From: Hafnia alvei
GTDB lineage: Bacteria > Pseudomonadota > Gammaproteobacteria > Enterobacterales > Enterobacteriaceae
Reading direction: 5' to 3'
DNA length: 64,000 nt
Assembly (NCBI RefSeq): GCF_964063325.1
Contig: NZ_OZ061315.1
Location: 1,116,001-1,180,000, forward strand
Shown here: piece after piece, positions 43,196 through 52,442 of the stretch
Numbering within the stretch: position 1 is the stretch's first letter
Layout of the letters: each line of letters begins with the position of its first letter
Translations under genes and position numbers: made by a program
The notes under the pieces: model-generated
What the model saw: the letters and a program-made list of their open reading frames with translations, nothing else
What the model was told of the DNA's origin: nothing
The model's database searches: none

Positions 43196-43837
43196 TTACT
43201 GATGGGGATTCGTCAGCAAGGGGTGAAGCTGTTCGCTCATCCATTGCGCAATAAACGGCTGTGCTTCACCGTTTGGATGTAATCCGTCCTGCTGCATCCA
43301 CTCGGGTTTTAACGCCACCTGCTCCATATAGAATGGAATAAGCGGTATTTGATGCTGTTTTGCCAGTTTGGGATAAATGGCCGCAAAGGCTTCGGTGTAG
43401 CGGCGGCCATAGTTAGGCGGTAGCTGAATTTGCATTAGCAGAGGCTGCGCTTTCGCCTGTTGTACCTGAGTAATGATTTTGTCTAAGGCTGCTTCAATAT
43501 CGGCGGGGGCAAAACCTCTCAGCCCATCGTTAGCGCCGAGTTCTATCAATACCCAGCGCGGCTGATGCTGTTTCAACAAAGTAGGAAGTCGAGCAAGACC
43601 TTGATCGGCAGTGTCACCACTAATGCTACCATTAACCACAGAAACCGATGGCGTCGTTTTTTGCCATTGCTGTGCAAGACGTGTGGCCCATGAATCGGCA
43701 ATGGGTAATCGATAGCCTGCACTAAGGCTGTCGCCTAATATTAACAATGTATCAGCGGCCATTGCCCGCCCACATAACAGGCTGAATAGAAGAAGGAAAG
43801 GGATATGCCAACGGAAAATGTTCTTGAAGTTCATCAT
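43196..43837 (-). CDS. tesA: Multifunctional acyl-CoA thioesterase I / lysophospholipase L1
   Basis: The 213-aa periplasmic SGNH hydrolase has a signal peptide (MMNFKNIFRWHIPFLLLFSL, cut near AMAADT). Its catalytic motifs are block I GDSLSAGYRL with nucleophile Ser, GANDGLRG, and block V DGLHPN with Asp and His. The start codon lies inside divergent ybbA, so the two 5' ends overlap by 33 bases, as in E. coli. Confidence 0.96.
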   Translation of the reverse strand: MMNFKNIFRWHIPFLLLFSLLCGRAMAADTLLILGDSLSAGYRLPIADSWATRLAQQWQKTTPSVSVVNGSISGDTADQGLARLPTLLKQHQPRWVLIELGANDGLRGFAPADIEAALDKIITQVQQAKAQPLLMQIQLPPNYGRRYTEAFAAIYPKLAKQHQIPLIPFYMEQVALKPEWMQQDGLHPNGEAQPFIAQWMSEQLHPLLTNPHQ

Positions 43838-44491
43838 TTAGCCAAAGAGGTCGGTCAAGGTGATAGTCAGCTTTCCATCCTTACCGGAGTTGAGCTGGTT
43901 GTCAAACCTGCGCAGACATTAGCGTTGATTGGTGAGTCAGGCTCGGGTAAATCAACGCTGCTGGGGATTTTAGCCGGTTTAGATGATGGAACGCGCGGTG
44001 AGGTGTCTCTTTTAGGCCAGCGTTTAGATCAAATGGATGAGGAGCAGCGGGCGGCGTTGCGTGCGCGAGACGTTGGCTTTGTGTTTCAGTCGTTTATGTT
44101 AGTGCCCACGCTAACGGCATTAGAGAACGTTCAACTACCCGCGTTACTACGTGGTGATAGCGATCGTCAAAGCCGTCAACAGGCGGTGCAGCTGTTAAAC
44201 CAGCTCGGGCTGGGCAAGCGTTTGAATCATCTACCGGCGCAGCTATCAGGTGGAGAACAACAACGCGTGGCGTTGGCGCGTGCGTTCAGTGGCCGTCCCA
44301 AAATTCTGTTTGCCGATGAGCCAACCGGTAATCTCGATCGCCATACCGGCGACCGTATCGCCGATCTTCTGTTTTCCCTAAATACCGATTTTGATACCAC
44401 GTTGATTCTGGTGACTCACGATCCTCAGTTGGCAGCAAGATGCCAGCGGCGTATGCGCTTGGTTGAAGGCGTATTGCAGGAGGAAGCATGA
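43805..44491 (+). CDS. ybbA: ABC transporter ATPase YbbA
   Basis: The 228-aa ATPase of the LolD/MacB type has Walker A GESGSGKSTLLG, signature QLSGGEQQRVALARAFSG, Walker B ILFADEPTGNLDRHTG and H loop LVTHDPQLA. It couples to the FtsX-like permease YbbP, whose gene overlaps by four bases (ATGA). Substrate unknown. Confidence 0.95.
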   Translation: MPTENVLEVHHLAKEVGQGDSQLSILTGVELVVKPAQTLALIGESGSGKSTLLGILAGLDDGTRGEVSLLGQRLDQMDEEQRAALRARDVGFVFQSFMLVPTLTALENVQLPALLRGDSDRQSRQQAVQLLNQLGLGKRLNHLPAQLSGGEQQRVALARAFSGRPKILFADEPTGNLDRHTGDRIADLLFSLNTDFDTTLILVTHDPQLAARCQRRMRLVEGVLQEEA

Positions 44492-46893
44492 TTTTGCGTT
44501 GGTTTTGGCGCGAGTGGAAATCGCCTTCGCTATTGATTGTGTGGATGGCTTTAACGTTGGCAGTGGCCTGCGTTTTGGCACTGGGAAGCATCAGTGACCG
44601 AATGGAGCGTGGACTTAGTCAGCAAAGCCGAGATTTTCTGGCCGGTGATAAAGTTCTGCGCAGCGCACATCCTGCTGATGAACAGTGGCTGACGCAGGCT
44701 CAGCGCGACGGACTGAGCGTAAGCCGCCAGCTTTCTTTTTCCACCATGACGTTTGCTGGAGATAGACCACAGCTGGCGGATGTAAAGGCAACTGACACGC
44801 TTTACCCGCTGTATGGTGAATTAATTACGCAACCTGCCGGATTACGTCCTGAGCCTGGCGAAGTGCTGGTCGCCTCACGTTTGCTATCCCTGTTAAATTT
44901 AAAAGTTGGGGATAGTTTAGATGTGGGGGACGCGACGCTAAAAGTGGCTGGCGTGGTGGTGCAAGAGCCTGATAACGGGTTTAATCCGTTTCAAACTGCA
45001 CCAAGAATTCTTATCAACCTTGCTGATGTTGATAAAACGGGTGCGGTGCAGCCAGGCAGCCGCCTGAGCTATCGTTATATGTTTGCCGGCCCCGCTGATG
45101 CTATCGAACGATTTACGCAGTATCTGACGCCACAGCTGAAGCCTGACCAAAAGCTGTTTGGGCTGGAGGAATCCGGTGGGACGCTGGGTAAATCATTGCA
45201 ACGCTCGCAGCAATTTCTGCTGTTATCCGCGCTGCTAACGCTTTTACTGGCGGTGGCGGCGGTCACCGTTGCGATGAACCATTACTGCCGAAGCCGCTAT
45301 GAACTGGTGGCGATCCTAAAAACGCTCGGCGCTGGGCGTAAAACGTTGTTGCGTTTAATTGCAGGGCAATGGCTGGCCTTGCTGCTGGTGGCTGGTGTTG
45401 CGGGAAGTGCGCTAGGGCTATTGTTTGAAGCATTGTTGATCCGCCTATTGGCACCGGTTTTGCCGACAGCACTTCCTGCTGCGGGAGGCTGGCCTTGGGT
45501 TTGGTCGCTGGGAGGCATGGTTCTGATTTCGCTGGTGGTTGGTTTAAGACCTTATCGCCAACTGATAGCCACTCAACCGCTGCGAGTGCTGCGTAGCGAT
45601 GCTTTTCGCGTGGTGTGGCCGCTGCGCTATTACCTTCCCATTACGGCGCTGATTTTAATTGCAGGCTTGATATCGTTAGTTGGGCTGAGCACGCTGCTGT
45701 GGTCGTTGTTATTGGGCATGGTGGCCTTGGCATTTCTGCTTAGCGTGGTGGGCTGGGGTGGGTTAGTTGTGCTGCGTAGGCTTACGCTTAAGAATTTGGC
45801 GCTACGTTTAGCGGTTAACCGCTTATTGCGCCAACCTGCGGCGACCATCAGTCAACTGGCTGCGTTCTCACTGTCGTTCATGTTATTGGCTTTGCTGTTA
45901 GTGCTGCGTGGGGATTTACTCGATCGTTGGCAGCAGCAATTACCGCCGGACAGCCCGAACTATTTTCTGATGAATATGACGGAGCAGCAGGTTCCACTGG
46001 TAAAAAATTTCCTTGAGCAACATCAGGTAGAGGCACGTACGTTTTATCCCGTGGTGCGCGTGCGTTTAACGGAAATTAACGGACATGAGGCGACAAAGTT
46101 AATTGCTGAAGATGCGCCTGGGGGAGAGGCGGTTAACCGTGAGCTCAATCTGACGTGGCAAGATAAATTACCTGAGCATAATCCGTTAACCGCGGGTTAT
46201 TGGCCGCCTAAGGCCGGTGAGGTTTCCATCGAGCAGGGGATTGCAGAACGTCTTGGCTTGGGGATTGGTGATGAGGTGACGTTCAGTGGTGATACGCAAA
46301 ATTTTAGCGCCAAAATCACCAGCCTGCGTAAAGTTGACTGGGAAAGCCTGCGGCCAAACTTCTACTTCATTTTCCCCCCGCATGCGTTGGATGGGCAGCC
46401 ACAGACTTGGCTAACCAGCTTCCGTTATGTGGGCGACGAACAGCTACTGACTCAGCTTAATCGGCAATTTCCAACGCTGAGCCTGCTTGATATCGGTGCG
46501 ATATTGCAACAGGCGAGTCAGGTATTGCAGCAGGTAAGCCGCGCATTAGAAGTGATGGTGATTCTGGTCATTATCTGCGGCGTATTGCTGCTAATGGCGC
46601 AGGTGCAGGTGGGAATGCAACAGCGTCGGCAGGAGCTAAGCGTTTATCGTACGCTAGGTGCAGGGATGCGTTTATTACGCCGCACATTGTGGAGCGAGTT
46701 TGCCTTATTAGGATTGGTGTCTGGTATTGCGGCGGCAGCGGGTGCCGAAGTAGCATTGTGGCTGCTGCAACGACAGGTGTTTGATTTCCCGTGGCAGCCG
46801 AATTACTTAATGTGGGCCTTAGTTCCTATTAGCGGTGCGCTGTTGCTTTCATTGTGCGGTGGCTTCTTAGGTGCTCGCTTGCTGAAGAGATAA
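44488..46893 (+). CDS. ybbP: FtsX-family ABC permease YbbP
   Basis: The 801-aa inner-membrane protein has two FtsX units: an N-terminal helix with periplasmic domain, three membrane helices near 245-350, further helices near 390-440, a second periplasmic domain (about 490-670) and three terminal helices. It works with YbbA in a MacB-type machine of uncertain role, perhaps in export or envelope maintenance. In E. coli rhsD lies directly downstream; here a diguanylate cyclase does. Confidence 0.94.
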   Translation: MILRWFWREWKSPSLLIVWMALTLAVACVLALGSISDRMERGLSQQSRDFLAGDKVLRSAHPADEQWLTQAQRDGLSVSRQLSFSTMTFAGDRPQLADVKATDTLYPLYGELITQPAGLRPEPGEVLVASRLLSLLNLKVGDSLDVGDATLKVAGVVVQEPDNGFNPFQTAPRILINLADVDKTGAVQPGSRLSYRYMFAGPADAIERFTQYLTPQLKPDQKLFGLEESGGTLGKSLQRSQQFLLLSALLTLLLAVAAVTVAMNHYCRSRYELVAILKTLGAGRKTLLRLIAGQWLALLLVAGVAGSALGLLFEALLIRLLAPVLPTALPAAGGWPWVWSLGGMVLISLVVGLRPYRQLIATQPLRVLRSDAFRVVWPLRYYLPITALILIAGLISLVGLSTLLWSLLLGMVALAFLLSVVGWGGLVVLRRLTLKNLALRLAVNRLLRQPAATISQLAAFSLSFMLLALLLVLRGDLLDRWQQQLPPDSPNYFLMNMTEQQVPLVKNFLEQHQVEARTFYPVVRVRLTEINGHEATKLIAEDAPGGEAVNRELNLTWQDKLPEHNPLTAGYWPPKAGEVSIEQGIAERLGLGIGDEVTFSGDTQNFSAKITSLRKVDWESLRPNFYFIFPPHALDGQPQTWLTSFRYVGDEQLLTQLNRQFPTLSLLDIGAILQQASQVLQQVSRALEVMVILVIICGVLLLMAQVQVGMQQRRQELSVYRTLGAGMRLLRRTLWSEFALLGLVSGIAAAAGAEVALWLLQRQVFDFPWQPNYLMWALVPISGALLLSLCGGFLGARLLKR

Positions 46894-46900
46894 TTAATAT

Positions 46901-46924
46901 GAGCACGCCGACATGGGCGTGCTC
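46901..46924 (+). terminator. Hairpin downstream of ybbP
   Basis: GAGCACGCC pairs perfectly with GGCGTGCTC around GACATG, seven bases after the ybbP stop. No T run follows, only ATCGATATATTATT. Confidence 0.55.
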
Positions 46925-47134
46925 ATCGATATATTATTCAATTCATCTCTTTCTTAATACTAATTTCTCTGGTTGATTGAGATATAAATTCCGAAGTGTT
47001 TGCTCGTTTATTTTATAAAATCATATGTTTTTAGTGTGATTAATTGCATGTGATGTCATTCATAAGTAATATCGTTTTATATGGTTTTAGTAGAATATAT
47101 GGGTGTTTGTTTAATATTTAAAAGGAATTTAAAT

Positions 47135-48553
47135 ATGAATAGAACTGAGGTTAGTGCAGAGTCTATTAAAATAAATAAATTTGTTATCTTTTCAATTGCA
47201 TTATTGATTGTACTTTTTGCCTTGTTTCGCCTGTTTGGTTACATCAGACTTCCCGCATTGGAAGCATTATTCCCGGTTTCTACATCAGTAACGCTGGTGC
47301 TAAATGTTTTATTAGCACTATTTATGCTGATGAAATTTAGCTTCGATAGAAAACACCTTTATTTGGTGGTGCTGGCGTTCGCTTATGGTATCTCTTCTCT
47401 TTACCTCATGAGCAAACTGCTTAGTTATCCGGGAGTTATTTTTATCGATGGCGGTATTGGTACCAACGCTAACGATCTGGCTATCTACTTTATCTTTCGC
47501 AGCGCCAGCATGGCGATATTTTTTCTTTTATCTTTAGCTGTTTATCGCTTATGGAATAATCGATTTATTAATATGGTTTCGGTCACTGCTCTGTGCACGT
47601 GCTTGACGATTATTCTGCTGTCTACTGCCTATTTTGTTTCAAGCCATAGTTTGGTTTTAAGTTTGCCAATTGTTGATGAGGGAAGTCTTTCTTATCAGCA
47701 GTTTTGGAGCTCATTCGTAGGGATTTATCTGGTTTTTCTCTGGGGCGGAACCACCTGTGCGGTGATGTGGTTTGCCGGTGTGAAGAATAATTTTTGGGCA
47801 AGCCTAAGTCTTAGCTGTATGGCATTTTTAGGTAGCACTATGCTGCTTAGCGGCAGCGAATATATGACGTCCCTGGCATGGTATGGCGCTCATCTTTTTG
47901 AAGTGCTTGCGACATTTGTTGTGATGCTGGCTTTCTTATTCGATATTTTTAAACTTTATCAAAAAGCACGTATCGATTATAAGATTTCCTACAATAATTC
48001 CATTCGTGATCCTATGACGCGTTTATATAATCGTAGTTACTACTATGATTCTTTAGTCAATCGAATGCAGAGCGTATCAAAAAGCGCGCCGATTACCTTA
48101 CTCGTGGCTGATATTGACCATTTCAAACGGATTAACGATATCTACGGGCATATAACCGGTGATCGTGTGATTCAATATGTGGCAAAAACCTTGCAAAGCA
48201 CAATACGCAAAACAGATATTGCAGCACGTATTGGGGGAGAAGAGTTCTCTGTGATGCTAGATGGTGTTAGCACAAATGATGCGCTAGAGATTGCAGAGAA
48301 AATACGCGTTAAGATTTGCCATCATCAGGACTCGCCATATGGGAAGGATGTTCCCGAGAAAATGACTATCAGCATTGGCATTTATACCGTAACGGGGAAT
48401 GAGCTTACCGCTGAACAATGCGTTGCACGTGCTGATGAGGCAATGTACCGAGCGAAGTTGGAAGGCCGCGATCGTGTGGTTATCTATTCGGCGCTCACCG
48501 CGAAAATGATGGGGCGCGAGAACTCAGCGCCATTAAGAGCAATATATACTTAG
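47135..48553 (+). CDS. Membrane diguanylate cyclase (MASE4-like sensor + GGEEF)
   Basis: The 472-aa protein has seven or eight membrane helices in residues 15-280, resembling the MASE4-type integral sensor (KLLSYPGVIFIDG, WYGAHLFEVLA). The GGDEF domain follows, with GGEEF at 367-371. The I-site RKTD at 358-361 is kept, so product inhibition is likely. Metal ligands lie in VADIDHFKRIND. Start 47135 follows AAGGA by nine bases; an in-frame start 54 bases earlier has no ribosome site. It is clearly paralogous to 50852-52231. Confidence 0.88.
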   Translation: MNRTEVSAESIKINKFVIFSIALLIVLFALFRLFGYIRLPALEALFPVSTSVTLVLNVLLALFMLMKFSFDRKHLYLVVLAFAYGISSLYLMSKLLSYPGVIFIDGGIGTNANDLAIYFIFRSASMAIFFLLSLAVYRLWNNRFINMVSVTALCTCLTIILLSTAYFVSSHSLVLSLPIVDEGSLSYQQFWSSFVGIYLVFLWGGTTCAVMWFAGVKNNFWASLSLSCMAFLGSTMLLSGSEYMTSLAWYGAHLFEVLATFVVMLAFLFDIFKLYQKARIDYKISYNNSIRDPMTRLYNRSYYYDSLVNRMQSVSKSAPITLLVADIDHFKRINDIYGHITGDRVIQYVAKTLQSTIRKTDIAARIGGEEFSVMLDGVSTNDALEIAEKIRVKICHHQDSPYGKDVPEKMTISIGIYTVTGNELTAEQCVARADEAMYRAKLEGRDRVVIYSALTAKMMGRENSAPLRAIYT

Positions 48554-48569
48554 TTTATTGCTGTGAAGT

Positions 48570-48733
48570 AAAAACGGAGCCTTTAGGTTAATGCTGGTCA
48601 CTTAAGCGTGATTTTAGGGGAAGTACACCGATGGGGTCGTAGCAGCTTTAGCTGCCGGAGCGCCCCGCGGTGTGCTAGCCCCGTGTATCTCGAACTCTTA
48701 AACGATCTGCATTAGCCTTTAGGCTCCGTTTTT
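48570..48733. repeat. 164-nt long imperfect palindrome, MITE-like or giant terminator
   Basis: The outer 25-base arms (48570-48594 and 48709-48733) match at 22 positions once complemented and carry the core ACGGAGCCT/AGGCTCCGT, with A5 and T5 at the ends. Inner arms GGGGAAGTACACCG and CGGTGTGCTAGCCCC pair next, and the apex GCAGCTTTAGCTGC closes the fold. It lies between convergent cyclase and purK genes. It may be a nonautonomous palindromic element that also ends transcription from both sides, or a structured RNA. Confidence 0.7.
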
Positions 48734-48744
48734 CATGATCAGAA

Positions 48745-49815
48745 TTAGGCGAGTAGTTTTTCCTGCGCCCAACGTATCCCGCTGTGATACTCCGCCGAAA
48801 GCTGTGGCGTGAGCTCATTTAACGCGGCGCTGAGAAGTGAAGCGTTGGTGTCATTGAGATTGAGATGGCCAACTTTGCGCCCCGGACGTACTTCTTTGTC
48901 GTACCAGTGAAGATGGACTAACGGTTGTGCCATCCAGCTATAGTTCAGCTCGGTGCCAATCAAATTAACCATGACTGAAGGTGTGCTAACCACGGGAGTC
49001 GGGAGCGGCAAATCCAGAATAGCGCGCAGATGCAATTCAAACTGGCTTATCGATGCGCCATTCTGCGTCCAGTGCCCGCTGTTATGGACGCGCGGCGCAA
49101 GCTCGTTAATCAGTAAACCATCATCCACCACAAAGCACTCCATCGCCATTACGCCGACGTAACCAAGCTCATTCATGATAGCGCTGAGCATTTGCTCTGC
49201 CTGCTGCTGAAGCTGAGCATTTGGCTGAGGAAGGGCGACGCTAGCCCGCAGGATCCCATCTTCATGCAGGTTGTGCGTTAACGGATAAAATACACAATGG
49301 CCATCATGGGCGCGGGCACCCACTAATGAGACTTCGCCAGAAAAGTTGATGCCTTGTTCAACGATGCAATCGCCGTAAACGTCTGCGGGTAATTCAACCT
49401 CATCACCAGGGCGAATTCGCCATTGACCGCGGCCATCGTAACCGCCGGTGCGACGCTTCACTATCGCGAATTGACCAATATTGGCAAATACTTCTGGCCA
49501 GTCGCTTGTTGAGGCTAATAGCTGCCATGGTGCGGTAGCTAGGTTCAGCTCATCCAGCAGCTGTTTTTGTGTCAAACGGTCTGCTAGACGCGGAAAAATA
49601 TCGCGGTTAACAAAGCCACTGTGGCGTGCTAACTCTCGGGTCAGTGGAGTTTCTGGCCAGCGTTCGATTTCAGCCGTAATAACGCCTTGTTGCCAAGGAA
49701 CGGCTTCTGGGTCAACGTCGAGTCCGACGGGGAAAACGGTGATCCCCAACGGTTCACCCGCCTGACGTAGCATACGGCCAAGCTGGCCATTACCTAAAAC
49801 GCAAACGGGCTTCAT
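48745..49815 (-). CDS. purK: N5-carboxyaminoimidazole ribonucleotide synthase
   Basis: The 356-aa ATP-grasp enzyme carboxylates AIR to N5-CAIR in purine synthesis. It begins MKPVCVLGNGQLGRMLRQAG and contains KRRTGGYDGRGQWRI and the ligand motif NELAPRVHNSGHWT. ATG 49815 overlaps the purE stop as ATGA; the frame stays open 19 codons upstream inside purE. Co-transcribed with purE. Confidence 0.97.
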   Translation of the reverse strand: MKPVCVLGNGQLGRMLRQAGEPLGITVFPVGLDVDPEAVPWQQGVITAEIERWPETPLTRELARHSGFVNRDIFPRLADRLTQKQLLDELNLATAPWQLLASTSDWPEVFANIGQFAIVKRRTGGYDGRGQWRIRPGDEVELPADVYGDCIVEQGINFSGEVSLVGARAHDGHCVFYPLTHNLHEDGILRASVALPQPNAQLQQQAEQMLSAIMNELGYVGVMAMECFVVDDGLLINELAPRVHNSGHWTQNGASISQFELHLRAILDLPLPTPVVSTPSVMVNLIGTELNYSWMAQPLVHLHWYDKEVRPGRKVGHLNLNDTNASLLSAALNELTPQLSAEYHSGIRWAQEKLLA

Positions 49816-50336
49816 GCTTCCTCCCGAGGATCGGGGTGTGCCAGTACTTCGTCGGTTTGTGCCTGGCGCCATGCCGCCATGCGACGTGCGAGCATTGGGT
49901 CATGCAAGGCTAAAATCTGGGCTGCCAATAACCCTGCGTTTGCAGCACCGGCTTTACCGATAGCTAACGTGCCAACGGGAATACCTCGTGGCATTTGCAC
50001 GATGGAATAGAGGCTGTCTACGCCGCTGAGCGCTGCGCTTTGCACGGGCACGCCGAGTACAGGAACTAATGTTTTTGCCGCCAGCATGCCTGGCAGATGT
50101 GCAGCACCACCCGCACCGGCGATAATGATGTCAAAGCCTCGCTCGCAGGCCTGCTCGGCAAAACTAAAGAGTTTGTCTGGAGTTCGGTGAGCGGAAACCA
50201 CTTCGACATGGAACTTAACATCAAGCTGGGTCAAAACTTCGGCGGCAAACTGCATGGTAGCCCAATCGCTTTTGGAACCCATAACGATGGCAATTTTTGC
50301 CTCGGATGGGTTAGCCGGAACAACATTGGCTGACAT
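49812..50336 (-). CDS. purE: N5-CAIR mutase
   Basis: The 174-aa class I PurE converts N5-CAIR to CAIR. Motifs are IAIVMGSKSDWATM, VSAHRTPDKL (catalytic His) and GAGGAAHLPGM. ATG 50336 (MSANVVPAN) follows AGGAG by about 10 bases. A PUR box lies upstream. Confidence 0.97.
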   Translation of the reverse strand: MSANVVPANPSEAKIAIVMGSKSDWATMQFAAEVLTQLDVKFHVEVVSAHRTPDKLFSFAEQACERGFDIIIAGAGGAAHLPGMLAAKTLVPVLGVPVQSAALSGVDSLYSIVQMPRGIPVGTLAIGKAGAANAGLLAAQILALHDPMLARRMAAWRQAQTDEVLAHPDPREEA

Positions 50337-50406
50337 TGATGGCAAGCTCCTGTTTAACGAACTAACTTTGGTAACTCAGCACCGCTGAGCGAGTAAAGAG
50401 GTGCGA

Positions 50407-50444
50407 AGTATATCACGTGTTTATAGTGACGAAAACGGTTGCGT
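50407..50444 (-). promoter_or_regulatory. purEK promoter with PurR operator (PUR box)
   Basis: ACGAAAACGGTTGCGT (50429-50444) matches the PurR consensus ACGCAAACGTTTGCGT at 14 of 16 positions. On the minus strand a -10 TATACT (50407-50412) lies 17 bases from a poor -35 (TTTTCG) that overlaps the box, the expected layout for repression by PurR with hypoxanthine or guanine. Confidence 0.8.
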
Positions 50445-50851
50445 AGCGTTGCCTATACCGAGTTTTAGCGTCAACAATAGCACTTTGAGCATCAACATTA
50501 TGTATGCCGTGCTGTTGTGTTTTTGAACAGATATGACGCTATGTATATTGTTATAATAGCTCGAAAAAAGTTAGTTATAATTATTAGTCGTCATTGAACA
50601 GGTTGTTAATTTTGTTTTTCTAGATACTTTTTCAGCTAAATTACATTACTGCTTATTAGTTTTAAAATATATAAGAATTCGATCTATTATAGTCATGTTA
50701 TATATTTCATTGATGGTGTAATTGTAAATTGTAACGATTAATTTTATTCATTGAATGTCTGTTTATATAATGATATATATCAGTTAACAAATTAAATAAC
50801 ATGAAAATCCTAACTTAACCTTAGTGGTGGTTAGAGAACAGGATGTTCGCT
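50445..50851. other. Intergenic region upstream of the second cyclase gene
   Basis: About 400 bases, strongly AT-rich toward the right, with no coding frame. It is divergent space between purE and the cyclase. A short inverted repeat (CTAAC...GTTAG, about 50809-50834) lies near the ribosome site. No regulator site is recognised. Confidence 0.4.
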
Positions 50852-52231
50852 ATGTTAGAAAAAAAATTTTCCTTTCTGGAAAAAGGTCATTTTTTAAGTT
50901 TAGTTTCGTTCTTATTACTATTTTGTTTATTTGTATTTTTTGTCCGCTTTGGTGAGCATCGGTTTGATGCTCTGCGCTCTTTTTTTCCAGTATCTACAGC
51001 TATTGTCTTAGTTTTGCATATGTTTTTAACTATTATTATTTTGATACGCTTTCACTTCAATAATACCCATCTGCACTTAATCGCCATAGCAAGTGCTTAT
51101 GGACTATCGAGTTTGTTTCTTGCGAATAGTCTATTTATATACCCTGGTGTTTTAATCTCAGAGTCTAAAATTAGTGAAAGCGCAAATGCTTTAGCCGTTG
51201 ATTTCGTTATTCGCAGCTTTTCAATGGCCGCGTTATTTTTGCTCTCAGTGTTCTTCTATATAAAAAGAAAATGTAATTATGTTAATAAAAGCACTGTGGC
51301 CGCGAGCTGTGCTATTGTCATATTGATAGCCGTTAGCTTAGCGGTTGTTATTATAAGCAATAATGACATTTTACAATTGCCAATAATTGAAACGGATGAA
51401 CTTAACTACCGCCGCCTGTGGAGTTCACATATTGGCAATGTCTTGATAATTATTTGGGTAATAACAACATTCACGGTTGTGTTCTTTACTAAGTTAGTTA
51501 ATGGATTTTGGTTTAGTCTCAGTCTCAGTTGCCTAGCATTTCTTGGCAGTATCTTGTTGATGTGGCGTAGTGAATACGTAACCTCGTTAGCGTGGTACGG
51601 CTCTCATTTGTTTGAAGTACTGGCTACATTGTGCGTTGTTCTGGCGTTTATTTACGATATCTACAAGCTTTATCAAAAAGGCTTGGAGGATTATCTTGAA
51701 TCCTATGAAAATTCTATCCGTGACTCTCTCACGCATCTCTATGACCGGCGTTACTTTAACCATAAGTTGGCTAGCCGGATTAAAGGGGCTTCTGAAGCGT
51801 CACCGATTTCACTGTTTTTCATTGATATTGACCATTTCAAAAGTATCAATGATGGCTACGGTCACCCGGTTGGCGATAAAGTGATTCGTCATGTTGCTGA
51901 TACAATGGTGGCATCAGTGCGTAAATCGGATGTGGTTGCGCGCTACGGTGGTGAAGAATTTGCCATTATTCTTAAAGGGTTAAATTCAAAGTCGGCATCT
52001 AGAATTGCTGAGAATATCCGCAATCGTGTGTCTGAAGACGTTCGCGTTCATGGGGGACCGGAAAAAGTTACGGTCAGCATCGGTGTGTACACTATAACCG
52101 ATCAACATCTCAGCGCAGATGAAGGCATATCCCGAGCCGATACCGCGATGTATCAAGCTAAAAAAAGCGGACGAAATTGTGTTGTGATTTTCTCTCATTC
52201 TATCTCCGACGTTGAGCACACAATCGCTTAG
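50852..52231 (+). CDS. Membrane diguanylate cyclase, paralogue of 47135-48553
   Basis: The 459-aa protein has seven or eight membrane helices (about 12-275) and the same sensor landmarks as its paralogue (LFIYPGVLISES, LAWYGSHLFEVLATL). It ends in GGEEF at 366-370, with I-site RKSD at 357-360 and FIDIDHFKSIND. ATG 50852 has AGGA eight bases upstream; ATG 50843 adds three residues. The two copies flank purEK, indicating a local duplication with divergence. Confidence 0.87.
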   Translation: MLEKKFSFLEKGHFLSLVSFLLLFCLFVFFVRFGEHRFDALRSFFPVSTAIVLVLHMFLTIIILIRFHFNNTHLHLIAIASAYGLSSLFLANSLFIYPGVLISESKISESANALAVDFVIRSFSMAALFLLSVFFYIKRKCNYVNKSTVAASCAIVILIAVSLAVVIISNNDILQLPIIETDELNYRRLWSSHIGNVLIIIWVITTFTVVFFTKLVNGFWFSLSLSCLAFLGSILLMWRSEYVTSLAWYGSHLFEVLATLCVVLAFIYDIYKLYQKGLEDYLESYENSIRDSLTHLYDRRYFNHKLASRIKGASEASPISLFFIDIDHFKSINDGYGHPVGDKVIRHVADTMVASVRKSDVVARYGGEEFAIILKGLNSKSASRIAENIRNRVSEDVRVHGGPEKVTVSIGVYTITDQHLSADEGISRADTAMYQAKKSGRNCVVIFSHSISDVEHTIA

Positions 52232-52442
52232 CTTCCCTCAAACATCAGAATTTTCGCGTTTTCTCATTCATCTGACTATTTCATTCCTTTTCTCGTTCGA
52301 GATAAGACTGATTTATACTGTATGGACTGGTAATATACCGCCACATCGCTTAAGGCTAAAATGCCCTAGGCGTGTGGCATTTGGACGGTATGCACCGTTA
52401 TTCGCTTTATCAGTTCACACTTCATCAGAGTAAAAAGAAAAC

